Source of the DNA: Triplophysa rosa
Taxonomy: Eukaryota > Chordata > Actinopteri > Cypriniformes > Nemacheilidae
Direction: 5' to 3'
DNA: 64,000 nucleotides
Assembly: GCF_024868665.1 (NCBI RefSeq)
Contig: NC_079895.1
Span: forward strand, 22,510,219 to 22,574,218
Below are positions 13,780 to 25,241 of this stretch, piece after piece; positions within the stretch are counted from its first letter, which is position 1; each line of letters opens with the position of its first letter. Both the position numbers and the translations under genes were made by a program. Under the pieces are notes generated by a model. It did no database searches. It worked only from the letters and a program-made list of their open reading frames with translations, and was not told where the DNA came from.

Positions 13780-13945
13780 TTTATGCAAATCTGCTACACC
13801 ACTTGGTTTAACCCAAAGGAGCCTTTTATTAACACCCGTCAATTAGCGCTGAAAATGTACACAGGCGTAACGCAGCTCAATTTATAAATGACACACCGAG
13901 CCATTGTTGAACATCACATCGCCAGACAATGATTGATGGATCATC
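13780..13945. promoter_or_regulatory. Candidate neural enhancer motif cluster
   Basis: Within 165 bases there is an octamer ATGCAAAT (13793-13800), a TAATTA-type homeodomain core near 13841, a SOX-like CCATTGTT (13901-13908) and a PBX-like TGATTGAT (13930-13937). Such sites fit a class III POU gene regulated by SOX/POU/homeodomain factors. Motifs this short arise by chance, so the call is tentative. Confidence 0.25.
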
Positions 13946-14866
13946 TAGATATATACCAGATGATTAGACAACACATTTTCCTTACAAACCTATTGCATAA
14001 CAACTTTCAAAAGTCGTTGCTAATTGTTTCTGTTACAGCAAATATAATAACAACATTCATTGTTTTATTATGAATCAATTTAATTTTAAGGTGTTCTTGG
14101 TGAATTGATAAAAGGGAGCACATTTATAAAAATAACGAATATCACAGTCATACATGAGTCAACTTCATCAGCTACAAAATAGCCTGTTTAACACTCACTG
14201 CTGCTGTAAAAGAGTTTGAAATAAAAGTTTGCGCTGCTCGTTTGGACTAAACGTACTGTAAGCTCCAGATTCTATATCTGTTTAGCATATTATTTTTCCT
14301 TTTATTCAATTACTGGCAAAAGCACACCAAGTTACTGCACTTTGATTAATTTCTGAAACATAATAAATTCCTTGTAAATGCATCACCTTAATTCAGATAA
14401 GTCTCTGCTCGGTCAAAAGAATCTTAATGAAATTGTTAAGGAGTTGAAGGCATTTAACCCACTGCTATCCTACTGCCTCTCATTTTTTACGATCTGTGCG
14501 TCATGGTTTGCTTTCCAGTCACACCGCGTTTTTATGAATATTTGATTTTCAAAACCTACATTATTATTACCGACAATGCAAGGCCCTCAATGAAAAACTA
14601 GCTCTAAACGTGCTCTGAAATCTGCATGTGCCTATAACGCATTTTATCGTAGTGCAAAAAACACGGACCTTGAATTCAATTTATACGGTTTTACACGATT
14701 AAAACAAAACATTCAGCCAGTGAGTGCAAGAAAGAGAGAGAGAGAGGGATACATCTCTTACCGCAGGAACGAGTCCAGCGCAGCTCCCTCTCTCTCTTCC
14801 TCCGTCTCGAGTGAATCCGGCTCTCCTCTGCTCCGCTATTATTTTCACTTAAACATATGAAAATGT

Positions 14867-14874
14867 ATGCAAAT
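14867..14874 (+). promoter_or_regulatory. Octamer (POU-binding) motif
   Basis: ATGCAAAT lies 1.7 kb upstream of the pou3f3 start codon, within sequence free of recognisable repeats. It could serve feedback control by POU factors; this is inference from the motif alone. Confidence 0.25.
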
Positions 14875-15839
14875 GAAAATCAGCACTAACTGTTCATCGC
14901 TCGCAGTGCAGGAGTGTCCCTGTCCCCGACACCATACAATAGGTTAAATGTTGCAAGGGGTGGATCAGGTTACTTTATACAAGCAAACAAACAAAGAAAT
15001 AATAATACTAAATTAATGCACCTATTAATAGTGTAATTTTTAATGGTACAGATGTATTTATGGTTTGAAAGGCCTTATATATTTTGATCAAGTGTGTCTG
15101 GTGAAGACCTATGTTTGTTCGTGTTTAAATTAAATATGCCGGTTTTGCATTCTGATTGGACGAGTTTGGTGTTACAGAGGACGCAGTTGTAGACATCATT
15201 TTTATAAGAAATAAATTTTTATATTAGTTCATTTTTATTCTTTACACAAACGTAAATAAATCTTTAAACTTTCCGTAAAGTTGTAATTGCCCAAATGGTA
15301 TCATTTATTATAAATAATTTCATACTAAAAATGTTATTAATTAATCCTTACATTGTTTGAACTTCCCCAAACAATTGTTAGTCATGCTGTTTCGCTGTTT
15401 TATCTACATTACCAAGCAACTTGTTTAGCCTTCTAATTGTTTGTTTGTTTGTTATTTGCTCATAGGTAAAATATTCATACAGTTCTAACACAATAATAAT
15501 ATGTTTTCAAAATAATTTTAACCTTTCAAATGCCTGTCGCAGTCAAAAGAACAATGCATTAACACAGTAATATTTAAAAAGGCGTGAGGCGAACAAAAGG
15601 CAAAAATATTCCATCTAACAAAAACAAAGCATTCACAACGTCACCGTATGCCAACTGATCCAACCAACAACGCAGTGCAATAGAAATGCGCAATTACCTA
15701 ATTATATTAACCAAAGCTTCCCGATCAGATAGAAAGTCTAGTCAATTTTATTTGTATGTTGACATATCCAAATTAGACAGCAAATTGCAACGCCTTGACG
15801 TGATTCCTTGGCTTCGGCTCTCAAAGCTGTTCTCTGAGA

Positions 15840-16590
15840 TCTGTCACTCTCCCGAAGGATATCCAATGAGCATCAATCTCGCAGAAACTTCCTCGCGGTA
15901 ATTGGGTGAAGGATGTGGATGGTGCGCGCACGCGGGGGCTGAACGTAAACATTCTCGTGCTCTTGCGCTCAGAGAGAGGAACTAAGAGCGCGGGGACAGC
16001 GAAAGCTCCTCATTGCGCATTGTGCATTAATAGAGCATTGAAGATAAACGTGGGGTGGACTCCGTGAAAGGAAGAAATGTGAGTTCCAGGACTCAGTGAG
16101 AAACGTTTTGGAGGTTCTCGGGACAAGAGAGAAGTTTGCGAAGGAACAACTTCTGCTAACCATCCACATCAAGTAACGATAACGCGCGATTAAGTTCTGC
16201 GTGGAATTTGTGTTATCGTCACATAAAGTTGTTTTTAAGGAGAACCAACATTTTTTATATTTATGTGGTCCTTTATTTTTTGATCTCCTCATTGCCATTT
16301 CGGAAAAAGACATTAAATATAATGGAACGCATTGGAACATTGTAGAAACAACTTTCATGCATAATGTGGATTTCTACGTCGAAGGTATTTCTTTCTCCTT
16401 TTGCTTATAATACAAGGAGTTTTTGAAGGATATATTTTACTGTCTTTGGCGGACCAAATCAAAATACCAGGCATACTTTTCCAGTTTGAATAATTCATGA
16501 AATAGAGCGTGCCTTCGAGGGCTGGAAAAAAGTTACGACAATACGGGGAGGGGGAATAATAAGTAGATTTGTTCGAAGTGGTGAAGGGGG
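15840..16590 (+). promoter_or_regulatory. pou3f3: pou3f3 promoter and 5' leader (approximate)
   Basis: Base composition shifts toward G+C between about 15890 and 16180. Two CCAAT boxes sit close together, one forward at 15863-15867 and one reverse (ATTGG) at 15901-15905. No TATA box is evident. The leader before the start codon is long and contains upstream ATGs (for example near 16322), which may dampen translation. The transcription start cannot be placed exactly. Confidence 0.4.
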
Positions 16591-17889
16591 ATGGCCACAG
16601 CGGCTTCCAATCCTTACCTGGCCAGCAATAGTATTCTCTCATCAGCCTCGATCTTGCACTCGGAGTCCGGAGGTGGTGGCATGCAGCCGGGAAGTGTTGC
16701 CGTAACCTCGGTGTCGGGCGGCTACAGAGGAGACCCCGCGGTCAAGATGGTGCAGAGCGATTTCATGCAGGGAGCCATGACGGCCAGTAACGGGGGGCAC
16801 ATGCTAAGCCATGCCCATCAGTGGGTTACCTCACTGCCACACGCCGCTGCCGCGGCCGCCGCAGCAGCAGCCGCCGCGGCTGCAGAAGCCGGCTCCCCTT
16901 GGTCCTCCAGTCCTGTTGGCATGGCTGGTAGCCCACAACAACAAGATGTCAAGAACAATTCCAACAGGGAAGACCTACACTCGGGTACCGCGCTGCACCA
17001 CAGACCCTCTCATCTAGGTGTTCACCAGTCCCATCAAAGCGCGTGGGGTGGCACCACAGTCTCGCACATCTCCACCATCACCGGGGGGCAGCAGCAGTCC
17101 CAGCAGTCTCTCATTTATTCCCAGCCGGGTGGTGGTTTCACGGTAAACGGGATGTTGAACCCTTCCGGGGGTTTAGTCCACCCGGGGCTGATGCGAGGAG
17201 ATTCTCCCGACATGGAACACGGGAGCCACCATCATCACCACCACCATCACCATCAGCAGCACCCTCACCACCCTCACCACCAGCATCACTCGGGAGTGAA
17301 CAGCCACGACTCGCACTCCGACGAGGACACGCCGACCTCTGACGACCTGGAGCAGTTTGCCAAACAGTTTAAACAGCGTCGGATCAAACTGGGTTTTACT
17401 CAGGCCGATGTCGGTTTAGCACTTGGAACACTTTACGGAAATGTTTTCTCCCAGACCACTATTTGCAGGTTCGAGGCTCTGCAGCTGAGCTTTAAAAACA
17501 TGTGTAAACTCAAGCCGCTGTTGAACAAGTGGCTGGAGGAGGCCGATTCCACCACGGGCAGTCCCACCAGCATCGACAAAATAGCAGCTCAAGGCAGGAA
17601 AAGAAAGAAGCGCACCTCCATCGAGGTAAGCGTCAAGGGGGCATTGGAGAGCCATTTTTTGAAATGCCCCAAACCGCCGGCACAGGAGATCTCCAGCCTG
17701 GCAGACAACCTACAGCTGGAAAAAGAGGTCGTTCGGGTCTGGTTCTGCAACCGAAGGCAGAAGGAGAAGAGGATGACGCCGCCCGGAGTCCCTCAGACGC
17801 CCGAGGACGTGTACACCCATGCCGGCAACGTGAGTGCAGACACACCGCCGCCGTCCATGGACTGCAAACGTATGTTCACTGAGACGTAG
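16591..17889 (+). CDS. pou3f3: POU3F3 (Brn-1-like) POU-homeodomain transcription factor
   Basis: Class III POU factor, a nuclear DNA-binding protein of the developing brain and kidney. The 432-codon frame begins [10 protein letters not shown], the start I recall for POU3F3 rather than POU3F2 or POU3F1. In order it has a conserved N-terminal block, a 14-residue alanine tract (85-98), a nine-histidine tract (213-221), the POU-specific domain (about 247-321), a linker, and the homeodomain (about 337-395) with WFCNRR at 384-389 as recognition-helix core. There are no gaps or stops. Length is shorter than mammalian POU3F3 because glycine/proline tracts are reduced. The frame closes at 17889 if no splicing occurs, but strong 5' splice sites lie inside the tail (GTGAGT at 17830, GTATGT at 17870), so this stop may be used only by intron-retaining mRNA. 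Whether this is the a or b teleost paralogue is not decidable. Confidence 0.96.
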   Translation: MATAASNPYLASNSILSSASILHSESGGGGMQPGSVAVTSVSGGYRGDPAVKMVQSDFMQGAMTASNGGHMLSHAHQWVTSLPHAAAAAAAAAAAAAAEAGSPWSSSPVGMAGSPQQQDVKNNSNREDLHSGTALHHRPSHLGVHQSHQSAWGGTTVSHISTITGGQQQSQQSLIYSQPGGGFTVNGMLNPSGGLVHPGLMRGDSPDMEHGSHHHHHHHHHQQHPHHPHHQHHSGVNSHDSHSDEDTPTSDDLEQFAKQFKQRRIKLGFTQADVGLALGTLYGNVFSQTTICRFEALQLSFKNMCKLKPLLNKWLEEADSTTGSPTSIDKIAAQGRKRKKRTSIEVSVKGALESHFLKCPKPPAQEISSLADNLQLEKEVVRVWFCNRRQKEKRMTPPGVPQTPEDVYTHAGNVSADTPPPSMDCKRMFTET

Positions 17890-18040
17890 AACAAATAATT
17901 TTATGTACACTTCAAGTAATTGGATGATCAACATATATTCAAACATATTCTATGTATTTACAGAGAAACTAAACTCAAACCCAGACCTCATCTTTTAAAA
18001 CTGTCCCTAACGTTAAATGACTGTTTGCTCTGTGTTTCAG

Positions 18041-18148
18041 GAGAGTTTTGTGGTAGATTACTTAAAAGGTGCAAGTTTGAAAGATGAACCGGACAACCAC
18101 AACGTGACAACCACGAACACCTATGGCCAGGAGATTCTGGTGCACTGA
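18041..18148 (+). CDS. pou3f3: pou3f3 alternative C-terminal exon
   Basis: A good 3' splice site (pyrimidine tract ending TTTCAG at 18040) opens this exon. Joined from the donor after base 17829 (phase 0), it adds 35 residues from ESFVVDYLKG to QEILVH and stops at 18146-18148, giving a 448-residue protein. Joined from the donor after 17869 (phase 1), it is read in another frame, adds REFCGRLLKRCKFER and stops at 18085-18087, giving 441 residues. The 35-residue tail is acidic to polar and contains LKDE, which fits the sumoylation consensus. I recall reports that zebrafish class III POU genes, unlike the mammalian ones, can contain an intron, but have not verified this. Transcript evidence is needed to say which joins are real. 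Confidence 0.7.
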   Translation, partial: ESFVVDYLKGASLKDEPDNHNVTTTNTYGQEILVH

Positions 18149-19351
18149 CAACGAAGTCGTAACAAATCCAAACCCAACAAAGACTTTATGGATTCCCTTT
18201 AGGGACGGACATGGATCAATGCAGACAAACATTAAATATTAAACAGCGGAAGAATTTACCCCAGGACACGTATCAATTTTACGCGCAGGAATTATATTAC
18301 TCGTTTTAACAAAAAGGAATTGTCCTGTCTATACTCTTGGAGCATTATGTGCAACAAACTACACCTTTTCTATCTCATAGTATTTTTGTGGACCACACTT
18401 ATGTGAATAGCTTTTACACAGAGAAAACTCTTCAGAAAAAATAAGGAAAAAAGAAAAAAAAGATGCTTTAAAAAAGTTACTCTGAAGCTGCACTTATTTT
18501 CCAATTTCAGCCTACCCCCTCTAAACACTTTTTTGTTGTTGTTTGGCTGAATGATCGTGGATATTGCCCTCTCTTAACTGTCTTTGCTAAGGCAGACATT
18601 TTTGTGGGTTTTGATAACACGTCTATGTAAATTTGGCAATATAAATTCTCTGTGTTGATTTAAATGACTTGCTTTATATTTTTCACTAAAATCAATCTTT
18701 CAACTATTTTCAGGTGCGAAGAGAGATTTGTTGCGCGCTGTGATGACTTTATAGTAGCATCTCTTGTAGGCCTTCCCCTTTGCCATTTTTAATACTGATT
18801 ATATTTTATACTGTTAGTATCACACTTGTTATTATATACAGATATTGTACACAAACACGTTGACAAAGCTGAAACAAACCGTTGTCAAACCCCCGTTTCC
18901 CCCGTTGGTGTTATTTAAGTTCAGTACTGACTCAGCGAGAGGTGAATGAGAATAATAAATCTGATAGCTCTCAGATGAAAGTGTGTAACTGCTTTCTTTT
19001 TAACTTTCTTTCTTTAAATATTCTAAAACAACATTCTAAAAAGTTTTTTAATTTGTGCTCGAACTATTGCGACATTGCTGATCTTTAGATTTAATTTTCC
19101 TTTACTTGTTCTCCTGACCCTTGGCCTGAATATTGATGTCCTGTTTCGTTTACTGCCACTGAGATGTTTGTTTGCTTGATTTTCTTCGCTGTTATTTTTT
19201 GGGAGGAAAACATTTATTTGTCAGCATCAATAACGTTTAAGCCAAGCTTCACGGAGTTGTAAAGCAAAAAGTAAAGTATATTTTACATTCAAATCATTGT
19301 ACGGTTAGGGTCCCAAACTTGCAAACAGCAACTGTTTATATTATAAATAAA
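18149..19351 (+). other. pou3f3: pou3f3 3' untranslated region (probable)
   Basis: AT-rich sequence follows the last coding exon without another gene. Poly(A) signals AATAAA occur at 18954-18959 and 19346-19351, giving plausible 3' ends 0.8 or 1.2 kb after the stop. The true end is unknown. Confidence 0.4.
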
Positions 19352-22300
19352 ATACCACGTGTACATTACACGTTATGCTCGAAAATTCAGATGCCTTCTT
19401 AAAAGGAAAGAGAGACGAAATATGACATTACCTATAGTCTACATCATATTCTGCAAAATAATAAAATGTGTATTTTCCATAGAAAACATATTAGCTAATC
19501 TTCTTTACCAGACCTTTCATCCTCATCAGGCCAAGGTAATGTTTCCATATTTCTGTTGGATATTTGGATTTCGTTTGTCAAAAAAAATAACATTTTTCTT
19601 TTACCCCATGTGATTATAGTAAAGAAAAATGAACTATGGAATTATAGACTATGTATTTACCATTAATATGCATAATTAGCATGAAATACAAACGTCAGAA
19701 TTGTTATATTTAAACAAAATTCATGGTGCTGATTTGGCGGGATTTCGGCAAATTCAGGCGTCTATTTCATTGTTGTTGTTTTTTCAAAATTTGAATTAGA
19801 AAAAAGCACAAGCGTCCCGCACAGCGAGTGACGTAATTTGGAATCCATTCCGTGCACGCTCTGAAGCAGGAGTGAATTTGTATGCATGGAAATTCGTATG
19901 CCTGCCACGTAGCTCTCCGAGTGCAAAAGGGCCTAGATCCTTCCATCAGATTGCAATGTAAAAGCGTGCAAAAACGATTGTGTGACTGAATTGCCTTTTT
20001 CTCTAAAACGACAGTTTCTGGTGGTGAATAGCAGAACTATTAGGCCTTAATTTTCATCAAGACAGTTTTGAGGTTTCTCTTATTTGTATTCATTTATACT
20101 ATGTTTGAAATAGCTGGCTTTGCACTCTCTAAGCAAAAGCAACACTATTCTGTTGAGATTCTGTGAGAGCAGCTGATTTTTTTCCCTGAATAACTTTTGT
20201 GTGGTAGTGACTATTCATCCAAATGCACGGCCCTTCTCTTGAAGATTTAAATTTCGCGGATGATTTACCGTACATCCGTTGCGTGGCAACGAAATTCAAC
20301 CTGTAGTTATAACCAAGAGCCCCACCCTTCATGCAATATGTCCACTGTTAATAGCATCCTTCACACACACAAAGTTATTACATTTTCAAATGAATAAGTT
20401 TTCCTTTAAAAACCTTTTTCTGTTCGCCTCGCCTCACCTCGCCAAGGAATGTTGTAAGCGCCAACAATGACTAAATCTTAAAAAACAAAAAAGTTTATTA
20501 TTACATATATCATATTTAAATGTTGTGCTTTTTAATCCAATAAAATATATAGGCACAAAACGTTTATTATTGTAAAAGTATATTTTCAATTTAAAAAACT
20601 TTAACAGAAAATAAAATGTGTCCGTTAAATTTCAACAGAAGTGTATGAAAATACGTTCGGCTGTGCTTCCTGAACAAACAAATAAACTATTTAATGACTC
20701 CCATGTATTCGGCCTTAACGCAGATGAAGGAATAGCGTGTCATCGAAACTTTTTTATTTTTATCTAAGTGTAGACCCTGAGATACACAGTATTATAGCCT
20801 ACCTTTACGAACTTTTATCTATTAAACTTTACTTATTTCATGTCGGCGCTAAAATGTATGAAATATCTAAAAGTTTCTAAAACTATTCAATTAATAAAAA
20901 CCTATTGACGCTTTACAATAGCAATATTTTTAGTCCTTTTATTTTTTCTTTAGTAATTAGTCAAATAAATTGTCAAAATATATGTCTTAATGTTTCTGAG
21001 CACGCTCAGTTTCGGTGAACAGAAATTATAACTAATTGCAATAAGTTGAATTCATTTTTAGTGTTTATATTAATATATGTTGTTTTATACGATTTTTTAG
21101 CCAGAGTATTCACTGAAGTGAAGTCTTAGCCTCTCATATTTCTTTAGCGCCATCTTTTGGAATTTCCTCTCGCTCTAATAGACTATCAATCTCATATTTC
21201 TATCGGTATAGAGACTACATTTTTTTTTTAAGCAAAATTATTTATACTTTATAAAACGCACTGAGCACATTAACATTTCCCCAAGCTACAGCGTATTTAA
21301 TGTTTTATTTGATCTATTTAATAAACAAAAAGATTAAATTACAGGTTAAAAAAATATCATATTATCCCAAAGACCTTAAATCCCAGTTTCAAATGCAAAT
21401 AAGAGCTTTAACCCGTTATTTATAGAGAGCATTCCAATGTTTTATGGTTTTATTTGTTTATTTTTATTTGCATAATATCTACAGTCCTTCATCCTTTGTT
21501 CCATGCTGACCGACTGGTCACTTAAGTGTGTCACTACACAGCATAACATTTTCTTTTCTAGGAATTCCCATCAGACTTCAGGCCAAAAGACATGATCGAA
21601 CAAAGTCTGAGGCTATACACGGCGGCTGCATTAGTGGCCAAGGGACCTTCGCTGTCACACACCTGCTGCAAGCCCATGGCACAATGCCAGCTGAGGTCAG
21701 TTAGCCCGCCAGGCACATTACCCTGGCAGCAGTTGCCAAGGTGACAGCATGTCAGAGCCTTCCCATTGAGAAGTACTGGGGGCTGACGGCCAACACATCG
21801 CTACCTCTGACCGGTCCCTGGAACTTGAGGAAATTGGGACCAAGACCATGCTTAGCAACTAACTGACGTTACACACGGCAATATAGTGTAATATAGGCCT
21901 GATTTGTGATAATGTGATAAGTAACACACTTTTCCCTCAGACTTCTGTAAGGTATTCAAATTGCAGCCTGTTCTATAAGCAGCAATCATAAATATGACCA
22001 CATGCATATGTGTGAGAAAGTAAAAGAGAGGATGACCAGTGATAAAAGAGAACAGGAGGTGAAAGGTGTCGCCGCTTTGTTGTAGCTATCACATTAACTG
22101 GAGGATGTGAAGCAGAGGGGAAATAGGCTGTGGGCGCTGCGGTTTAATAGATTACTTACAATTGGACACAGGTATTTGGAGTTAGCCATTATACCCTTGA
22201 GGCCCAAAAAAGGTAAAAGAAACAGCACGATGCATCAAAATATGCTACCACTTCTTGTTCAAACGCCTTTGTGGTTTTATGAAAACAAACAATGTCATTT

Positions 22301-23838
22301 AGTAAACTAAACACCGTGCGAAACAGTTTGGTGTTTTCAAAATACATACACTACGACGGGGAATATTTGCATTGGCTTGTTTTTTACTGTTTCTGAAGAA
22401 CACTTACACATTATCAAGTGTCCTTTCAGGCATCAGCTCTTTTAAATTCAACTCATCGTGGGCACCGCACAATTTGTTAAGGTCAAATCTTTGTCTGAAT
22501 GGATTGAGTCAGAATTGTATTGAGGTCATCAAAAAGCACAAAGCCATATCTTTTCAAGGGCACATCTGAATTTGCGCTAAGCTCTTAGAGCGTCAATCTC
22601 CCCAGGAAGGAATGGGAAAAAATGTAGATCTAAACCCGTTGAATAAGGTCTCAGCATTAGAAAACAAGCCCCCTCTGAAATGCTATTACGGCATGCACAT
22701 CAGCTCAAGAGACCAAATTCAATACACACAAGAGGCCTTTACGCCATTTGACGGCTCAAGAAAATCATCCTCGATATTCATTGTTTGGTTTTAATCCTCT
22801 GGTTTTAGCAAAGGAGTCGGTTAGGATGTTAAATGCAAATCGTCACACTTTGGAGAGATGTCTCCTTGGACCACGTCATTATTACAACTGATAACAAATG
22901 GCACAACAACAAAATCCTTTCATAGATGAGAGGACACTTTTCATTTTCTCTGCACTCATATTTCACTGTACTTATCAGTATTTAGAGTAGATAAGTGCAG
23001 GAATTCCTGTTGTTCAGACCTCTCCAAACATGTCACATAAAACCGTAGAGGAGAGTTTGCGGGCTGAAATAAAAGTAGCTAATTGATGCAATACACCAAG
23101 GACATAATTATCTCTTTGAATAACTGGCGGTGGTTTAATTGCTAGTAATTGTTCTCCAAACCTTGTTCAGAAGTGATGAACACAAGACTGTTATTATGCA
23201 TCATGTGTTAATCCTGCTATTCTGGCTTAGTCATTAGGGCTTCTGTATCAAAGTGTCGTGATAAGGGTGGGGGGGGAGAATCATACACACGTGCGCAATA
23301 TACACTTGTAGTGACATAATGCGTCATTGTACATTATTGGCCATTTCTATCCCAAGCCGCACAAACATCTATGTAAACATAAACATTTCTTTGTGCCACC
23401 TTTGACTTTTCTCTTTGCTGTCATCACAGCCTTCGGTGTAAATTCTCCCTCAGATGTCATATTTATAACAGTGGGGCTTCAGTTATCCCGTGTTTGCTGT
23501 TAATTATTGCCACATTGCAACAGCAGACTTGGAGCTCGACAGGAAACAAACACTGATTAACGTGATTGGGCCTGCTGAGAATTGCAGTCCGGTTGAAGTG
23601 TGTTGATTGTTGAACCGTTCCCACCCTCTCACCCCAGCGGTCTTGCCCTATTGCCCCCTGAGCCTGGCGAAGCAGGTTAGTGGCGGTTACTTCAAAAGAT
23701 GTCTGGGGTTTGCATAATCTGAAGTAATACAAGATCTGAAGTGCTTACAATTGTTTGTTGTATGTATTGAGTATTTTAAATAGCCAAAAGCAATATAAAT
23801 TCCAAGATATTGAAAGAAATACAAGAACATTCATATGC
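19352..23838. other. Noncoding downstream flank of pou3f3
   Basis: No protein gene is seen. Octamer sites lie at 21393-21400, 21466-21473, 22365-22372 and 22833-22840. The block 21562-21850 is richer in G+C than its surroundings and begins right after a good 3' splice-site-like tract (TTTTCTTTTCTAG ending at 21561), so it may be a noncoding-RNA exon or a conserved element. The block 22600-22790 is also repeat-free and could be regulatory. Confidence 0.35.
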
Positions 23839-24200
23839 AGTACCAGTCAAAAGTTTGGAAACACTTTTTTTCCACCTTTAAGAATAATAGTAAACTACTA
23901 ACTGTCCCACAATTGTAACGTGGGAATGATGTTGTGAATAAAAGTAAAACGAATCAAAACTCTTGAAAGAATTTGCTAAATTGTGCTTCTTGAGATCATT
24001 GAGCTTTTTAAGAGTAACCGGGGCTCTAACTGACAGCTTTTTCTTAATATAATTTGGTCATTCATTACATTTTTAAATAAAATGTTTGTTTTCAAATTAA
24101 ATAAATCGATATGTTGGCACAATTATATTTTTGTCTACAAACGTAATTTCAGACATTTAAGCGTATCAGATCAAGTGTTTCCAAACATTTGACTGGTACT
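23839..24200. mobile_element. Tc1-like non-autonomous element (362 bp)
   Basis: The left end reads AGTACCAGTCAAAAGTTTGG and the right end, reverse complemented, reads AGTACCAGTCAAATGTTTGG, one mismatch in twenty. This type of end is familiar from Tc1-like elements of fish. The middle carries no transposase frame. Confidence 0.75.
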
Positions 24201-24924
24201 TATTGGTTTAACCTGTTTTCAGATTTGATTTGTTGTACCTTGATGTAGATTGATGACTGGCCGGGCTACTGTTTTATATTCAAACTCGGCACTACTCTTG
24301 CATGAGGAAAAGGGGGAGAAGGAAGTCTGTGTCGCTCTTTCCTGTCTCATTCCTGAGTCTCACGGGCTCATGTTTCACCTGCTACTTACACATGTGTATT
24401 TGAGTGTATCTGTGTTTTTTTAAGCAATGAATTCCTTCCTTTCAACATTTTGAACATTTCGAACATCTGGGTACGACCAGATGGGCTATGGTTGAGATGG
24501 TGAAGGAAGTTTTGAATTAGACTGAATTACCTGAATTAACAAGTTGGTGCAAGGATTTCTGTGGTTTCATTTGTTTCGATGCTGGGCGATAACTTTACAG
24601 ACTGATCATCACTGCCCCCTACTGGTTTTGAATTAGGAAAATGTCTTCAGTCCACAGGATGTAAATTATTAAAGAGATTTATCAAGATTAACACTGTCTA
24701 ATGGTGCACTACACCTTCCTGGTTCAATTACAGGCAAAGTAATGCCATCCCACAGTGAGAATATCTAACCTTGACTTTTCAGCAACAGATGGAATGGATA
24801 CTGTATAATTAACTGATTGTTCAAGCTACTTAAAAGATATAATAAAGCTATACCCAATTTATCATAAGTATAACTAGATTTGTAGCAACCTGATGATTCA
24901 AAACATGATTGTAACAAAGTTCAA

Positions 24925-25241
24925 TGTAGGGAAGGAAGGAGGCGGGAACCGGCGAACATTTAAACAATAAACTTTAATCAAAAATAAACAAACAAAAACA
25001 CGGAAGTAAAAGGCCGGCAGCCACCTCACGGTCGACTGCCGGCCACACAAACATAAATAAAACTTAACATTTCCGGGCCCGGTCCTCTCTCGTCGGCAGT
25101 CCCGTCGCTCGTCCTCTTATGCTCCCTAGCTCCCCGTGAGGCATGCGGGACCGGTGCGCGTACAGCTGATACTCATTATCACTCACGCCACCGGCCCCGC
25201 CTTGCTGCCCCACGGCTCTCGTCCCGCCTTCCTCGCTACAA
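24925..25241. mobile_element. GC-rich putative DNA element
   Basis: A G+C-rich block stands out from AT-rich surroundings. Its edges are weakly inverted: the left starts TGTAGGGAAGGAAGGAGGCG and the right, reverse complemented, starts TGTAGCGAGGAAGGCGGG. The inside contains GCCGGC-type words (around 25013-25045). The short open frame here has no domain. Superfamily is unknown. Confidence 0.4.

Larger units (their letters stand above)
12483..15839. other. Noncoding upstream flank of pou3f3
   Basis: This is AT-rich single-copy-looking DNA with no convincing gene and few repeats. Octamer sites occur at 13793-13800 and 14867-14874. A short GA run lies near 12604-12626. The repeat-poor character over more than 3 kb next to a developmental transcription factor is what one expects of regulatory DNA, but no conservation data are available here. 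Confidence 0.4.

Noticed and set aside
16811..17342. Overlapping frames in other phases within pou3f3, and the minus-strand frames at 17416-17946
   Set aside because: They are shadows of the POU coding exon; only the main frame gives the POU and homeodomain residues.
17625..17630. A perfect GAG|GTAAGC donor inside the homeodomain coding sequence
   Set aside because: It encodes conserved residues (IEVSV), and splicing there would remove most of the homeodomain; probably a cryptic site only.
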